Notes: generated from the letters alone by a model not told the origin. Positions 47,128 through 55,886 are shown, counted from the first letter of the stretch. The stretch is DNA of 61,050 bases from Gammaproteobacteria bacterium (GCA_022340485.1 JAJDNX010000123.1:1-61050); one strand, 5' to 3'. Made by a program: numbers and translations.

Positions 47128-48783
47128 CTAGCGGTGCTGGCGGTCCTGGCGGCGCCAGCGATCCACAATATCATCAATATCCAGGTCGCTAGGCCCGGTC
47201 ACCCAGTGGCGGAAGAAATCGACACTGGAACTGTTCGGGGGTGGGTCAGGCTTGTAGAGCTGTACCCGGGTTGGCAACGGTACCGCCAGTCCCATGATCA
47301 TGGCTTCGCCCTGGCCCAGCGATGACAGCACATTGATGAAATCACTTTCAGCTTCCGGCACCAGGTCGCGTACATAGTTCTGGTCGTCCGGGTTGGTGAG
47401 GCGCAGACATACAAACGTGCTGCACTGTGCCAGCACGGTTTCTGATAACTCATGTGGTCGCTGTGTCACCACTGCGAGGCCGACGCCGTATTTACGCCCT
47501 TCCTTGGCAATGCGCTGCATGGAGCGACGGGTGCCTTCGTACTGCGAACCACCTTCACGCGGGATGTAGGCATGAGCCTCCTCGCACACCAGCAGCAAAG
47601 GGAATTCCTTGAATTTCGGATTCCAGTAATTGAACTCAAACGCCAGTCGACCAATCTGCGCGGTCACCACCGGCCGCACATCGAAGGGCACAGAGCTCAG
47701 ATCAATGATCGTAACCTGCGCCCTGGGGTCACCAAGGCCGACAAAGTCGCGCAACAACCCTGACATGGAGCCGGAAGAAGTACGGTGCTTTGGCTGCAGC
47801 AGAAAATCGTAACGCATGTCGTTCATACGGCTCTGCAGGCGCATCAGGAACTGGTCAAACAGGCCGGCAAGTGCGCCCTTTTGCTTGCCGAAGTTGGACG
47901 TCATCTTGTTCGCTTCTTCGAAGTAAGAATACAGTTCAGTCAGCGAGAAGTAGACCGGGGAGTCTATCGAGATATCACCCAGCTCCAGTTCCCTGTTGGA
48001 CTTGTTACGCAGGTCATGCACACTGTCACGCAGGAAAGCGATTTGCGAAGAAGCACTGTCATCGCTGCGGTCGATCAACAGGTCCACCAGTTCGGCGAAG
48101 GTCATCAGCCAGTAGGGGATCTCCAGTTCCCGTGCATCAATATAACGGGTAACCTTTTTGTCAAACGCATGTTGACGATTACCTTGATTGTCTTCCCAGC
48201 TGTACTCGCCATGCAGGTCAAGAAGGATAATATGTGCTTTGGGCATCGACTTGACTGCGCGCTGCAGCAGGTTGGCAACGGTCCATGACTTGCCTGCGCC
48301 AGACTGTCCGAGAATGGCAAAGTGGCGACCAAACAGGGCGGCAGGATCCAGGCAGACATCAATAGAGTGGTCGGCGGAAGCAACCCCGACGGAATAACCC
48401 TGGGCGCGGAACTTGACGAAGATGGATTCGACTTCTTCCTTGCTTACGGTGTGTACTTCTGCACCGGTGACAGGAAAACTTGTAATGCCGTTCTGGAAAA
48501 CACCACCGGGAGAGACTTCACCGAGCGGGATTAGCTTGATGTGTTTGCGGGTACCGTTCCCGCTTGCTGCAGGGATCTCCTGGATGGATTTAATAATTGC
48601 GAGCAGCTTGATCTTGCCCTGTGTGATTGCAACATAGGAGCCCGGTTGGCCGCTCATGTCACTGTCATGCTGGATGGCGATGCGTGGCAGCCGGCCTTCA
48701 GTGGCTTCTACCAGTGTTGCCTCAAGTGCGCCGGTTTCTACTCTGGTAACTTGCCCTATTAACGTTTTGGTATACGGTGTCAT
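47128..48783 (-). CDS. HerA/FtsK-type DUF87 ATPase
   Basis: The 551-aa protein has an N-terminal HAS-like barrel (residues 5-50), a Walker A GQSGAGKSW (about residues 159-167) and a Walker B LLLVCEEAHAY. It resembles archaeal HerA, which works with NurA in DNA end processing, but no NurA gene is adjacent. It is transcribed leftward. Partner or role is unknown; a DNA-repair or defence function is possible. Confidence 0.87.
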   Translation of the reverse strand: MTPYTKTLIGQVTRVETGALEATLVEATEGRLPRIAIQHDSDMSGQPGSYVAITQGKIKLLAIIKSIQEIPAASGNGTRKHIKLIPLGEVSPGGVFQNGITSFPVTGAEVHTVSKEEVESIFVKFRAQGYSVGVASADHSIDVCLDPAALFGRHFAILGQSGAGKSWTVANLLQRAVKSMPKAHIILLDLHGEYSWEDNQGNRQHAFDKKVTRYIDARELEIPYWLMTFAELVDLLIDRSDDSASSQIAFLRDSVHDLRNKSNRELELGDISIDSPVYFSLTELYSYFEEANKMTSNFGKQKGALAGLFDQFLMRLQSRMNDMRYDFLLQPKHRTSSGSMSGLLRDFVGLGDPRAQVTIIDLSSVPFDVRPVVTAQIGRLAFEFNYWNPKFKEFPLLLVCEEAHAYIPREGGSQYEGTRRSMQRIAKEGRKYGVGLAVVTQRPHELSETVLAQCSTFVCLRLTNPDDQNYVRDLVPEAESDFINVLSSLGQGEAMIMGLAVPLPTRVQLYKPDPPPNSSSVDFFRHWVTGPSDLDIDDIVDRWRRQDRQHR

Positions 48784-48813
48784 TGCCGGGTTTCCTTTGG
48801 ACTAAATCAGTAA

Positions 48814-48846
48814 AGAGCTGCCCAGGGATCACCAATGGGCAGCTCT
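48814..48846 (-). other. Stem-loop between the HerA-like and MlaC-like genes
   Basis: AGAGCTGCCC (48814-48823) pairs with GGGCAGCTCT (48837-48846), a perfect 10-bp stem with a 13-base loop. On the minus strand it is followed by a short TTTA only, so termination of the MlaC-like transcript would be weak. Confidence 0.5.
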
Positions 48847-48916
48847 CAGGATTTAACGGCAGCGCTAGCGGTATGTTTAAATCATTCGCCAGCGCGCCCG
48901 GCAAGGTGTCTCTGCC

Positions 48917-49522
48917 TCAGTAGCGAGTCGCTATCCCCGGGCGGTACAGGCTCCGGAACTGGTTGCGGTAGTAGACCACGGCACTGTTGCCCCCGGCCTT
49001 TACATCGAAGATCTTCCAGCCGGCTTCGCTCTTGTAGAAGCGAAACTCCAGCTTGGTGGGGATGCCGTTCGGTTGCATGATCCAGGCGCTGACCCGCACA
49101 TCATCGGTGCCTTGTCCGCGTGGTGTGAAGTAACGGATGGGCTGGTTGGTGTAGCTGGTGAGCTTCTGTGCCAGCGTGGTCATGAAGGCCTGCGTCAGCT
49201 GCTCTTGCATGACGGCACGTTGCTCGGGTGTCATGGTCCGCCATGCCGGGCCGGCTGCCCAGCGAGCCATATAGTTGAAGTCAAAATAGGGTGCCACTTC
49301 TGATTCCAGAAAAATTCTGGCTTGCTCGGGGTTCTGGGCGCCACCATTGCGGATGAACGTGGTCAGTTTGTTAATGCCCGTCTTGACGATGTTCGCCGGT
49401 GCGGATGAGTCAGACTGGGGTGCTGGATAATAAGAAGGGTAAGGTGAGTAGGGTGCTGCGAATACGGTGCTTGCGAATGTGGGAACGAGAACAAGAAAAA
49501 TAGCCAGTAGATTAGCTTTCAT
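48917..49522 (-). CDS. MlaC/Ttg2D family periplasmic lipid-binding protein
   Basis: The 201-aa protein has a signal peptide (cleaved after VFA) and the MlaC-like core: RIFLESEVAPYFDFNYMARWAAGPAWRTMTPEQR, then a KLEFRFYKSEAGWKIFDV stretch. MlaC shuttles phospholipids between membranes. No mla permease genes are next to it. It has a short proline/tyrosine-rich region after the signal. Confidence 0.87.
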   Translation of the reverse strand: MKANLLAIFLVLVPTFASTVFAAPYSPYPSYYPAPQSDSSAPANIVKTGINKLTTFIRNGGAQNPEQARIFLESEVAPYFDFNYMARWAAGPAWRTMTPEQRAVMQEQLTQAFMTTLAQKLTSYTNQPIRYFTPRGQGTDDVRVSAWIMQPNGIPTKLEFRFYKSEAGWKIFDVKAGGNSAVVYYRNQFRSLYRPGIATRY

Positions 49523-49555
49523 TTAGGCCTCTGTAATTGTGCTGGGTGTTTGGAA

Positions 49556-49583
49556 GAAAAACAGGCTGGCATTTGCCAGCCTG
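49556..49583 (-). terminator. Terminator of the sulfur-globule-like gene
   Basis: Read on the minus strand, CAGGCTGGCA, an AA loop and TGCCAGCCTG form a perfect 10-bp stem (49583-49562) followed by TTTTTC. It lies about 80 bases after the sulfur-globule-like stop. Confidence 0.8.
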
Positions 49584-49619
49584 CGACTTCCGTCTTATAC
49601 ACCAGACGGCCAGCTGTTT

Positions 49620-49651
49620 CCAGCGCATGCGTATAAAAACGCATGCGCTGG
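49620..49651 (-). other. 13-bp stem-loop just after the sulfur-globule-like gene
   Basis: CCAGCGCATGCGT (49620-49632) pairs with ACGCATGCGCTGG (49639-49651) across a six-base loop. It sits between the stop codon at 49665 and the terminator, where it could stabilise an abundant mRNA 3' end. Confidence 0.75.
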
Positions 49652-49664
49652 TCAGGAGTAGCGA

Positions 49665-50054
49665 CTACTGAGCGGTAGCCGGTGCAGCCGGTGCAGCCGC
49701 CGGTGCAGCCGGTGCTACAGGGGCATAACCATAGGGAGCACCCCATCCATAACCAGGATAACCATATGGACCGTAGCCATACGGACCGTAGCCACCATAG
49801 TAATCGCCATAACCACGTCCATAACCACGTCCATAACCATGGCCACGACCACTACCGCTACCGTACATGTTGAAGCCAAAATCGCCATCACCGAAGAAAT
49901 CGCCAAGGCCATCACCCCAGCCATCACCCCAGCCATCATTGTAACCACGATTACCCCATGGGCCCCAGCCACCCCAAGCATGTGCGGATGTCATTGGAAG
50001 CGCGACCAGAGTGCCAAGCGCGGCTGCTGCCAGTGTAAGTTTCAATGTCTTCAT
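49665..50054 (-). CDS. Sulfur-globule-protein-like Gly/Tyr-rich exported protein
   Basis: The start at 50054 is supported by AGGAGGT eight bases upstream; the frame is open 12 codons further. The 129-aa protein has a signal peptide ([14 protein letters not shown] to AHA), then a Gly/Tyr/Trp-rich body with [11 protein letters not shown] and [13 protein letters not shown] repeats and an Ala/Pro tail. This is the composition and size of SgpA/B envelope proteins that coat sulfur globules in purple sulfur bacteria. No Cys is present. Confidence 0.72.
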   Translation of the reverse strand: MKTLKLTLAAAALGTLVALPMTSAHAWGGWGPWGNRGYNDGWGDGWGDGLGDFFGDGDFGFNMYGSGSGRGHGYGRGYGRGYGDYYGGYGPYGYGPYGYPGYGWGAPYGYAPVAPAAPAAAPAAPATAQ

Positions 50055-50134
50055 CAAGATACCTCCTGTTTTTAGTCTAAAGTGCGTCATTTAGATGACG
50101 GCACCAATTCTCTGAGAACCAAGAACAAAATGAA

Positions 50135-50176
50135 TTGACCTGCGTCAAGATAGTGGCAGTTTTATCTGGCTATTGT
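50135..50176 (+). promoter_or_regulatory. Perfect DNR/NnrR box and promoter of the cytochrome-DUF302 gene
   Basis: TTGAC-CTGC-GTCAA (50135-50148) is a perfect DNR palindrome. A -10-like TATTGT (50171-50176) is 29.5 bases from its centre on the + strand, which assigns it to the cytochrome gene at 50240, not to the divergent sulfur-globule-like gene. Confidence 0.68.
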
Positions 50177-50239
50177 TCCCATTGGTGAGAATATTAGTCA
50201 TTCACGTTAGACTCACTGCTACGATGACCAGAGAAAAAG

Positions 50240-51295
50240 ATGTGGCGAGGGGATGAGGTGATTCGCTGGATAGTTTGTATTCTGTTGCTGGGAATAACCA
50301 TTGAGGCGATGGGTGCCCCCCGGGGTGGGGAATTGTATTCGGCGCATTGTGCGGCTTGTCATGGCGACACCGGTGGAGGTGGCGTCGGTGTGCCGCTGTC
50401 CCTGCCGTCCTTTCTGGACAGCGTAGACAACGATTTCCTGCGTATCACCATCCGCCATGGCCGGCCCGGTCGGGTGATGCCTGCCTTCAGACAGCTCAGT
50501 GATGCGCAGATCGATGCCATCGTGCGCTTTATCCGCGGCTGGTCCAATAAGCCGGCCCCTGTTTTTTCCGATAAACCCATTCAGGGGGATGTGCAGCATG
50601 GCAAGCAGCTTTTTGCCAGCTATTGTGCTGGCTGTCACGGTGCCGATGGTGAAGGCGGCAAGGGAACCGGGGTAACCTTCTCGCGCAAACGAGAGCTCCC
50701 GGTTATTGCGCCGGCACTGAACAATGCCGGCTTCCTGGCAGCGGCATCGGATGAAATGATCCGGCATACCCTGCAGTATGGTCGTGAGGGAACACCGATG
50801 CGCTCATTTCTGGTGCAGGGCCTCTCCGAGCAGGACCTCGAAGACCTGGTCAGTTATGTACGTACCTTTGAACAGCAACCATTGCCCGTGAAGCCTCTGG
50901 TAACGGCCGCCGAGACGACCATTTCGGCGGAGTCACCCTATACGCTGGAAGAAACGATCGACAACCTCAAAGAGGCCATTGTCAGCCAGAATTTTGTCCT
51001 GATCAGGGAAGATACCCTTGAGCATGGCCTCGTCAAGGAAGGTGATGAGGATCCTTCAAAAGTGATCCTGCACTTTTGTAATTTCAAGTTTCTCTTTGAT
51101 GCACTTGCTGTCGATCCGAGAATCGGTATGTTTCTGCCCTGCCAGGTTACCGTGACGGAATCCGCTGGCAAGGTTGTCGTAGCCACCATCAACCCCCTGT
51201 ACCTGAGTCGCTTGTTCAATAATGATGAACTGAGCGAGTTTTGTGAGAGGATGTATGATGTGTACGCCTCGATCCTGGAGGATGCGACACTATGA
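50240..51295 (+). CDS. Dihaem cytochrome c fused to a DUF302 domain
   Basis: The 351-aa exported protein has a signal peptide, then two class I cytochrome c domains: C37-x2-C40-H41 with M80, and C129-x2-C132-H133 with M187. A DUF302 domain follows from about residue 225 (IDNLKEAIVSQNFVLIREDT... to the end). DUF302 is found alone or beside respiratory genes; fusion to two haem domains is uncommon. An alternative GTG start at 50258 has AGGGG upstream. It overlaps the next DUF302 gene by four bases. The perfect DNR box ahead suggests NO-linked expression. Confidence 0.86.
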   Translation: MWRGDEVIRWIVCILLLGITIEAMGAPRGGELYSAHCAACHGDTGGGGVGVPLSLPSFLDSVDNDFLRITIRHGRPGRVMPAFRQLSDAQIDAIVRFIRGWSNKPAPVFSDKPIQGDVQHGKQLFASYCAGCHGADGEGGKGTGVTFSRKRELPVIAPALNNAGFLAAASDEMIRHTLQYGREGTPMRSFLVQGLSEQDLEDLVSYVRTFEQQPLPVKPLVTAAETTISAESPYTLEETIDNLKEAIVSQNFVLIREDTLEHGLVKEGDEDPSKVILHFCNFKFLFDALAVDPRIGMFLPCQVTVTESAGKVVVATINPLYLSRLFNNDELSEFCERMYDVYASILEDATL

Positions 51296-51750
51296 AATGC
51301 TGGTTTGGCGTTATCCTGGTTGCTGCAAGTCTGATGCAGTTGCCGCGACTGGCTGTTGCGGAGGACATGATCATGACACGGTCAATGCAGGCATTCCCGG
51401 AAGCCATGCTGACATTGCAGGAATCGATTGCCGCGCATGGCTATACCGTGTCACGGGTACAGCGTATCGACATCGGCCTGACTGGTATGGGTTACAAGAC
51501 GGACAAGTACCGCATCGTGTTTGCCGGCAAAATCGATGAGATCAGGGAACTGACGGAAAAGGCGCCGCAGCTGACACCCTATTTACCCCCCAAAATATCA
51601 ATCTTTGCCGAAGGCGACCAGACTATCCTGGTGACCATCAACCCGAAGCAGTATGCTGCCATAGCGGGTGATGCGGTGGACCCGGTCTTTTTTGACCGTT
51701 GGGAAAGTGACCTGCGCTCAATCTTTTATGATGTCAACAATACCCGCTAG
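51292..51750 (+). CDS. Exported DUF302 domain protein
   Basis: The 152-aa protein has a signal peptide (cleaved near AVAED) and a single DUF302 domain. It contains LTLQESIAAHGYTVSRVQRID early and VTINPKQYAAI late, parallel to the domain fused to the cytochrome in the preceding gene. The start overlaps that gene's stop. It has no Cys/His haem motif, and would be a second, haem-free copy of the DUF302 partner. Confidence 0.82.
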   Translation: MKCWFGVILVAASLMQLPRLAVAEDMIMTRSMQAFPEAMLTLQESIAAHGYTVSRVQRIDIGLTGMGYKTDKYRIVFAGKIDEIRELTEKAPQLTPYLPPKISIFAEGDQTILVTINPKQYAAIAGDAVDPVFFDRWESDLRSIFYDVNNTR

Positions 51751-52214
51751 TACCGGGTGTCCCTCGACGACAACCCTGTTGTAGCTGGCACACCGCCTAG
51801 GACACCCCTGGAGCAGCGGCTGGCGTCTGTTTCGAGTCCCTGCTCCGTCAACATTTATTTTCCCTGGGCCGGTCACGAGACCGGGGGTGTCAGGTCCTGC
51901 CGGATTTGGTTGACCGCTGCCCGTTTCACCCTCTATACCAATCCCGCACCAGGTTCGTCCGATAATGCTGGCAATGGCAAGAGTAGCTGCGCTAGTTTTT
52001 TGTCTCGGAATTCTGGCACATCCCAATGAACTCATTGTTCGTGAAGGCTAAAATTTCATTTCAGGATGGTTGGCCATTGTGTCGACAATTGATCACAGGC
52101 AGAATTATGGGAAAAGGTTCCCAAATAATGAGTTTGATGCTAGCATGGCTATAAATGTGCTGGCTGAATCCTTCCCGATTCTGTGACCCAGTTTTCACTG
52201 CTGCCGGTTTTGAA
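51751..52214. other. Intergenic stretch without a supported gene
   Basis: About 460 bases between the DUF302 gene and the DUF6502 gene. Short ORFs here have no recognisable pattern or ribosome site. A small GGGAA/TTCCC stem lies near 52112-52125 and an AT-rich part before 52155 could hold a promoter. A seven-base inverted pair GGAGCAG/CTGCTCC at 51810-51846 encloses a T-loop-like TTCGAGTCC, but no tRNA is completed. Confidence 0.5.
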
Positions 52215-53024
52215 ATGAGTGCATCTCAGCAACATGCCCTGTTTTCTGCGATTCGACTGCTGCTGCGTCCGCTGGTCCGCATTCTGCTGCGCAACGGGGT
52301 CGCCCATGGGGCATTTGTGGAACTGTCGAAAAAGGTGTTTGTGGATGTGGCCTTTGATGAATTCCCGCCAGAGGGTAAGAAACAGACGTTATCCCGTGTT
52401 TCTGCACTGACCGGATTAACGCGCAAGGACGTGGCGCGCTTGCATGAGTTGCAGCAGACCGATGATTGGTCTTCCCAGGCGCGTTATAACCGTGCCGTGC
52501 GAGTGATCAGCGGGTGGATGAATGACACACGCTTCCTGGATGCCGAAGGGAATCCAGCCGAACTGCCGGTGAGTGGGGAACCACATTCATTTGACGGGCT
52601 GGTCAAGCTATATAGTGGTGACATACCGACCCGGGCCATGCTTTCCACGCTGGTCGAGGCCGGTAGCGTGCAAGAGATCGAGGGCAAGGTTCGCCTGGTA
52701 CGCCATGCCTATATCACCGGCAGTGACCAGGCAGAGAAGCTGAACATTCTGGGAAGTGATGTATTTGAACTGATCTCGACCATTGATCATAACCTGACGG
52801 CTGAACCAGAAAAGCTGTTGTTCCAACGCAAGGTTTCCTACGACAACATCGATCCGGCCGCACTGGCAAAACTCAGGAAAATATCTGCCAGAAAGGCACA
52901 GACACTGCTGGAACAGCTGGACAGGCAGTATGCAAGCCATGAGTTGCAGGACAGTGGTGACGGGGGCAAAACCATCAGCCTGGGTATTTATTACTACGAA
53001 CAGGATTCAACTGAGGAGACATAG
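52215..53024 (+). CDS. DUF6502 family protein
   Basis: The start at 52215 (MSASQQHALFSAIRLLLRPLVRILL) gives 269 aa. The N-terminal part looks like a winged-helix region (SRVSALTGLTRKDVARL) with a hydrophobic amphipathic beginning, and the remainder is a helical domain. It ends two bases before the DUF5666 lipoprotein gene. This pairing recurs in other Proteobacteria in my recollection. A regulatory role is plausible; no target is known. Confidence 0.8.
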   Translation: MSASQQHALFSAIRLLLRPLVRILLRNGVAHGAFVELSKKVFVDVAFDEFPPEGKKQTLSRVSALTGLTRKDVARLHELQQTDDWSSQARYNRAVRVISGWMNDTRFLDAEGNPAELPVSGEPHSFDGLVKLYSGDIPTRAMLSTLVEAGSVQEIEGKVRLVRHAYITGSDQAEKLNILGSDVFELISTIDHNLTAEPEKLLFQRKVSYDNIDPAALAKLRKISARKAQTLLEQLDRQYASHELQDSGDGGKTISLGIYYYEQDSTEET

Positions 53025-53026
53025 AC

Positions 53027-54514
53027 ATGATAGGCCAGCTACAGAAGGGGATCATTGTCGCCGCTGTGCTTGGATTGGGTGTTTTCATCACCGCATGTGG
53101 TGGTAGCGGTGGCGGTAGCTCACTGGCCGGCGGCGGTATTGGCGGTACCGGCGTGACCTCGGGTACCGTGTCCGGCTTTGGCAGCGTCTTCGTCAACGGC
53201 ATCGAATTTGCAACCGACGGTGCAAGCCGGGATGTTGATGATGTGATCGATATCAGTGATGGCAGGGACGACAACACGGTGTTGGGAATCGGTATGGTGG
53301 TGACCATTACCGGTACCGTGAATGCTGACGGTGTAACCGGTACTGCAGAAAGCATTGTGTACGATGATGACGTCGAGGGACCAGTGGGCGCGATCGTGGC
53401 AGACCAGGATATGGTCACCAAAACCTTTGCGATCTTCCGCACCACGGTGGTGGTCGACCGAAACACCACGGTATTCGTATCAACTGACTATGGCAGTCTC
53501 GCAGAGAATGATTTGCTGGAAGTCAGTGGCTATTTTGGTGCGGACGGAGTGCTGCAGGCTACCCGCGTGGAGAAAAACGGAGTACTGGTCCCGGGCGTCA
53601 GTAATGTGGAGATCAAGGGCGAGGTCAGCGGCTTCAATGGAATCGATACCTTCATGCTGGATGACATCAGTGTTCGTTTTGATGCCGCAACCGCCTTCGA
53701 GGACTTGCCAGGTACGGTGCAGAATGGCCAGTTCGTCGAGGTACAGGGTACGCTGGAGACGGTGACCTCCATCGCGGCCAGGCGCATAGAGCTCGAGGAG
53801 GGTGGTTTTGGTAATGATGTGGATGAGATAAGCCTTGAAGGAATCGTGACGGACTTCAATGGCAGCGGTGATTTCAGGGTGGCAGGCCAGCGTGTGAATG
53901 CTGCAAACGCAACCTTTGAACCAGCTGCACTGCTAACGAGCATTGCCAATAATGCCAAGGTCGAGATCGAGGGCTCGATCGTTGACGGAATACTGCAGGC
54001 CAGGGAGGTTGAGCAACGCGGAGGTGATGTCCGTGTGAGTGCGATCGTTGTCAGCAAGAACAGTTTGGCCGGCACGGTCACACTGCAGGTTGTATCGGGT
54101 CAGCCTTATCTGACCATCTCGAGCAATAGCCAGACGCAAATCGAGGATAAACGCGATGAAGAGGAGCCGTTTTCCATCGACCATATTGATGCGGGTGACT
54201 ACCTCAATGTCGAGGGCTATGTGGATAGCAATGGCGGTATCGTCGCCACACAGATCGAGCGTGAAGAAGCGGGTGATATCGAGTTGCATGGGCCGGCAGA
54301 TGTGCCACCCACCCTGGTTAGCAATCTGGCGGGCGTAGTTTCCATCTTTGGAATCGAAATCGTAACGGATGGTTCAACCGAGTTTGAAGATGCAGACGAG
54401 GCAAGTATCCGTGGCGATGATTTCGGCGCACAGGTCAATGATGCAGATCGGATCGCCTTCGAGGACGATTTTCCTGCAAACGGTATTGCCGACGAGGTTG
54501 AATTCGAAGACTAG
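53027..54514 (+). CDS. DUF5666 repeat lipoprotein
   Basis: The 495-aa exported protein has a lipobox (FITACGG, Cys about residue 24), a Gly-rich linker and then repeated DUF5666 modules of about 70 residues. Each has a GxVSGFGSVFVNGIEF-like or EVQGTL-like OB-type strand pattern (for example VSGFNGIDTFMLDDI, GIVTDFNGSGDFRVAG, VVSIFGIEIVTDG). It is acidic overall. Strong terminator follows. Its role is unknown. Confidence 0.85.
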   Translation: MIGQLQKGIIVAAVLGLGVFITACGGSGGGSSLAGGGIGGTGVTSGTVSGFGSVFVNGIEFATDGASRDVDDVIDISDGRDDNTVLGIGMVVTITGTVNADGVTGTAESIVYDDDVEGPVGAIVADQDMVTKTFAIFRTTVVVDRNTTVFVSTDYGSLAENDLLEVSGYFGADGVLQATRVEKNGVLVPGVSNVEIKGEVSGFNGIDTFMLDDISVRFDAATAFEDLPGTVQNGQFVEVQGTLETVTSIAARRIELEEGGFGNDVDEISLEGIVTDFNGSGDFRVAGQRVNAANATFEPAALLTSIANNAKVEIEGSIVDGILQAREVEQRGGDVRVSAIVVSKNSLAGTVTLQVVSGQPYLTISSNSQTQIEDKRDEEEPFSIDHIDAGDYLNVEGYVDSNGGIVATQIEREEAGDIELHGPADVPPTLVSNLAGVVSIFGIEIVTDGSTEFEDADEASIRGDDFGAQVNDADRIAFEDDFPANGIADEVEFED

Positions 54515-54535
54515 GCGCGCTTTCACTTCCCCCTT

Positions 54536-54560
54536 TGGCGCCCCTGGGCGCCATTTTTTT
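54536..54560 (+). terminator. Terminator after the DUF5666 gene
   Basis: TGGCGCCC (54536-54543), a CT loop and GGGCGCCA (54546-54553) form a perfect 8-bp stem, followed by seven T. It separates the DUF5666 gene from the convergent cytochrome P460 gene. Confidence 0.9.
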
Positions 54561-55074
54561 ATCTGCCGGGGAGGCTGGCCGGGTGAGTAAACACATAATC
54601 ATTGCTTTTCACCGGGGTATGGCAACCGAAGCATTCGTTAACAAAATCTGCATCCTTTCCATAGGGTTGCTGCTCCAGCCCGGTCCAGCGGGCAAAACCC
54701 CAGCCACCGGTTTCGCTCCATTTTCTAGCATCCTTGAACATGAATTCTGCATGCACGAACTCGCCGGGAACGACTGCCTTTTGCCAGGCCGCGTGGGTAG
54801 TGTCCTTCCAGACCAGTTTGCCCAGTATGGCGCCATCCGGCCAGGGGTTGGTGTTGCCAGCGCGTGCGGCAGCAACGGCAATGTCGTTGCCAAGAATGAC
54901 ACGCAAGGTATTGTTGTCGAGACGGCTTGATGAACCGATCATGCGCCAGTCCTGGTAATTTTCCGGCAGCGTGATGCCATTGGGTGCTGGCGATACATCG
55001 GTCGCAGCAGAAGTCGGTAGCCACAACAGGGCGGGGAGCATCACTGCGAGTACGAGGTGAAGTGTTGTTTTCAT
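54559..55074 (-). CDS. Cytochrome P460 family protein
   Basis: The 171-aa exported protein has a signal peptide, then a beta-rich P460-type fold (NYQDWRMIGSSSR, LRVILGNDIAV) and a single haem motif near the C-terminus (CFGCH, C148-H152). P460 enzymes oxidise hydroxylamine or bind NO through a lysine-crosslinked haem; the related cytochrome c'-beta binds NO without catalysis. The crosslinking Lys cannot be assigned by eye, so activity is not certain. Confidence 0.88.
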   Translation of the reverse strand: MKTTLHLVLAVMLPALLWLPTSAATDVSPAPNGITLPENYQDWRMIGSSSRLDNNTLRVILGNDIAVAAARAGNTNPWPDGAILGKLVWKDTTHAAWQKAVVPGEFVHAEFMFKDARKWSETGGWGFARWTGLEQQPYGKDADFVNECFGCHTPVKSNDYVFTHPASLPGR

Positions 55075-55151
55075 ATGTCAACTCCGAACGGGTCTGGGTT
55101 ATAAAGGAGAGACTGCACGATTTAGACTGCAGTCGCCATTCACGGTGTTGC

Positions 55152-55814
55152 CTATGCCTGTGACCGTCTCAGGTGCCAGGCATGCTCGGACAGAGTCGTC
55201 ACCCCCTTCTCCCTGAAGCGCTGATTTTCCTCAAGCGCATCGAACTCGAACAGTTGTTCTATGCTGAATGCCGGCTCGAACAGGTGATAGACCTCCTCCC
55301 GGGGTACCGAAAAAGGCGGGCCGCTCATTTCAGACTGATTATAGTCCAGCGTAATCAGCAGTCCGGTGGTGCCACCATCAAGCAGTCGGGTCAGATGTTC
55401 GACATAGCCCGGTCGTTGTGACGGGGTGAGCGCAATCAGCGCAGCGCGATCATAGAAGGCAGCCACCTTCCCGGTATCCTCTGCTGTGAGTGAGAAGAAA
55501 TCGGCACACAGTACTTCGAGCTGGTCAACGACATAACGGCGCCCAAACGGCTCCTCATAGACCTCGGGTGTCAGCCTGTTTTCGGCAAAAAAAGCTTCCA
55601 CCGCGAGTCGGCTGATTTCAATGCCAACCACAGGGTGCCCCTGTTCTAGCAGCCACAGGATGTCGAGACTTTTGCCGCACAACGGCACCAGGATGCGGCT
55701 GTCTGCTGCCAAATCCAGTTGCGGCCAATGACGCAGCAGATGGCGGTTTGTCTCGCTTTGGTGGAAGCCAATCTGATTGGCTTGCCAGCGCTCATGCCAG
55801 AAGTCCGGATCCAT
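55152..55814 (-). CDS. tpm: Thiopurine S-methyltransferase family protein
   Basis: The start at 55814 (MDPDFWHERWQANQIGFHQ) gives 220 aa, the normal size; the open frame extends far upstream without family pattern. Motif I is RILVPLCGKSLDI and the acidic residue after strand 2 is VVGIEISRLAV. TPMT-like enzymes methylate thiols, and in bacteria also selenite or tellurite. It is divergent from the next gene. Confidence 0.9.
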   Translation of the reverse strand: MDPDFWHERWQANQIGFHQSETNRHLLRHWPQLDLAADSRILVPLCGKSLDILWLLEQGHPVVGIEISRLAVEAFFAENRLTPEVYEEPFGRRYVVDQLEVLCADFFSLTAEDTGKVAAFYDRAALIALTPSQRPGYVEHLTRLLDGGTTGLLITLDYNQSEMSGPPFSVPREEVYHLFEPAFSIEQLFEFDALEENQRFREKGVTTLSEHAWHLRRSQA

Positions 55815-55886
55815 AGTCGTGACGTATCGCGGGTATTTGCCTACCGATAGTATAATGGCTTTTCCATAACCGCATGTTGCGTCGAG

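Noticed and set aside
49682..49873. His/Asn-rich rightward frame opposite the sulfur-globule-like gene
   Set aside because: Composition is the mirror of Gly/Tyr-rich codons on the other strand.
51810..51846. tRNA-like 3' end (GGAGCAG ... TTCGAGTCC ... CTGCTCC)
   Set aside because: Only a T-loop-like piece and a short stem; no D arm or anticodon arm fits.
51757..52029. 90-codon rightward ORF
   Set aside because: No ribosome site, domain or codon pattern; probably chance.
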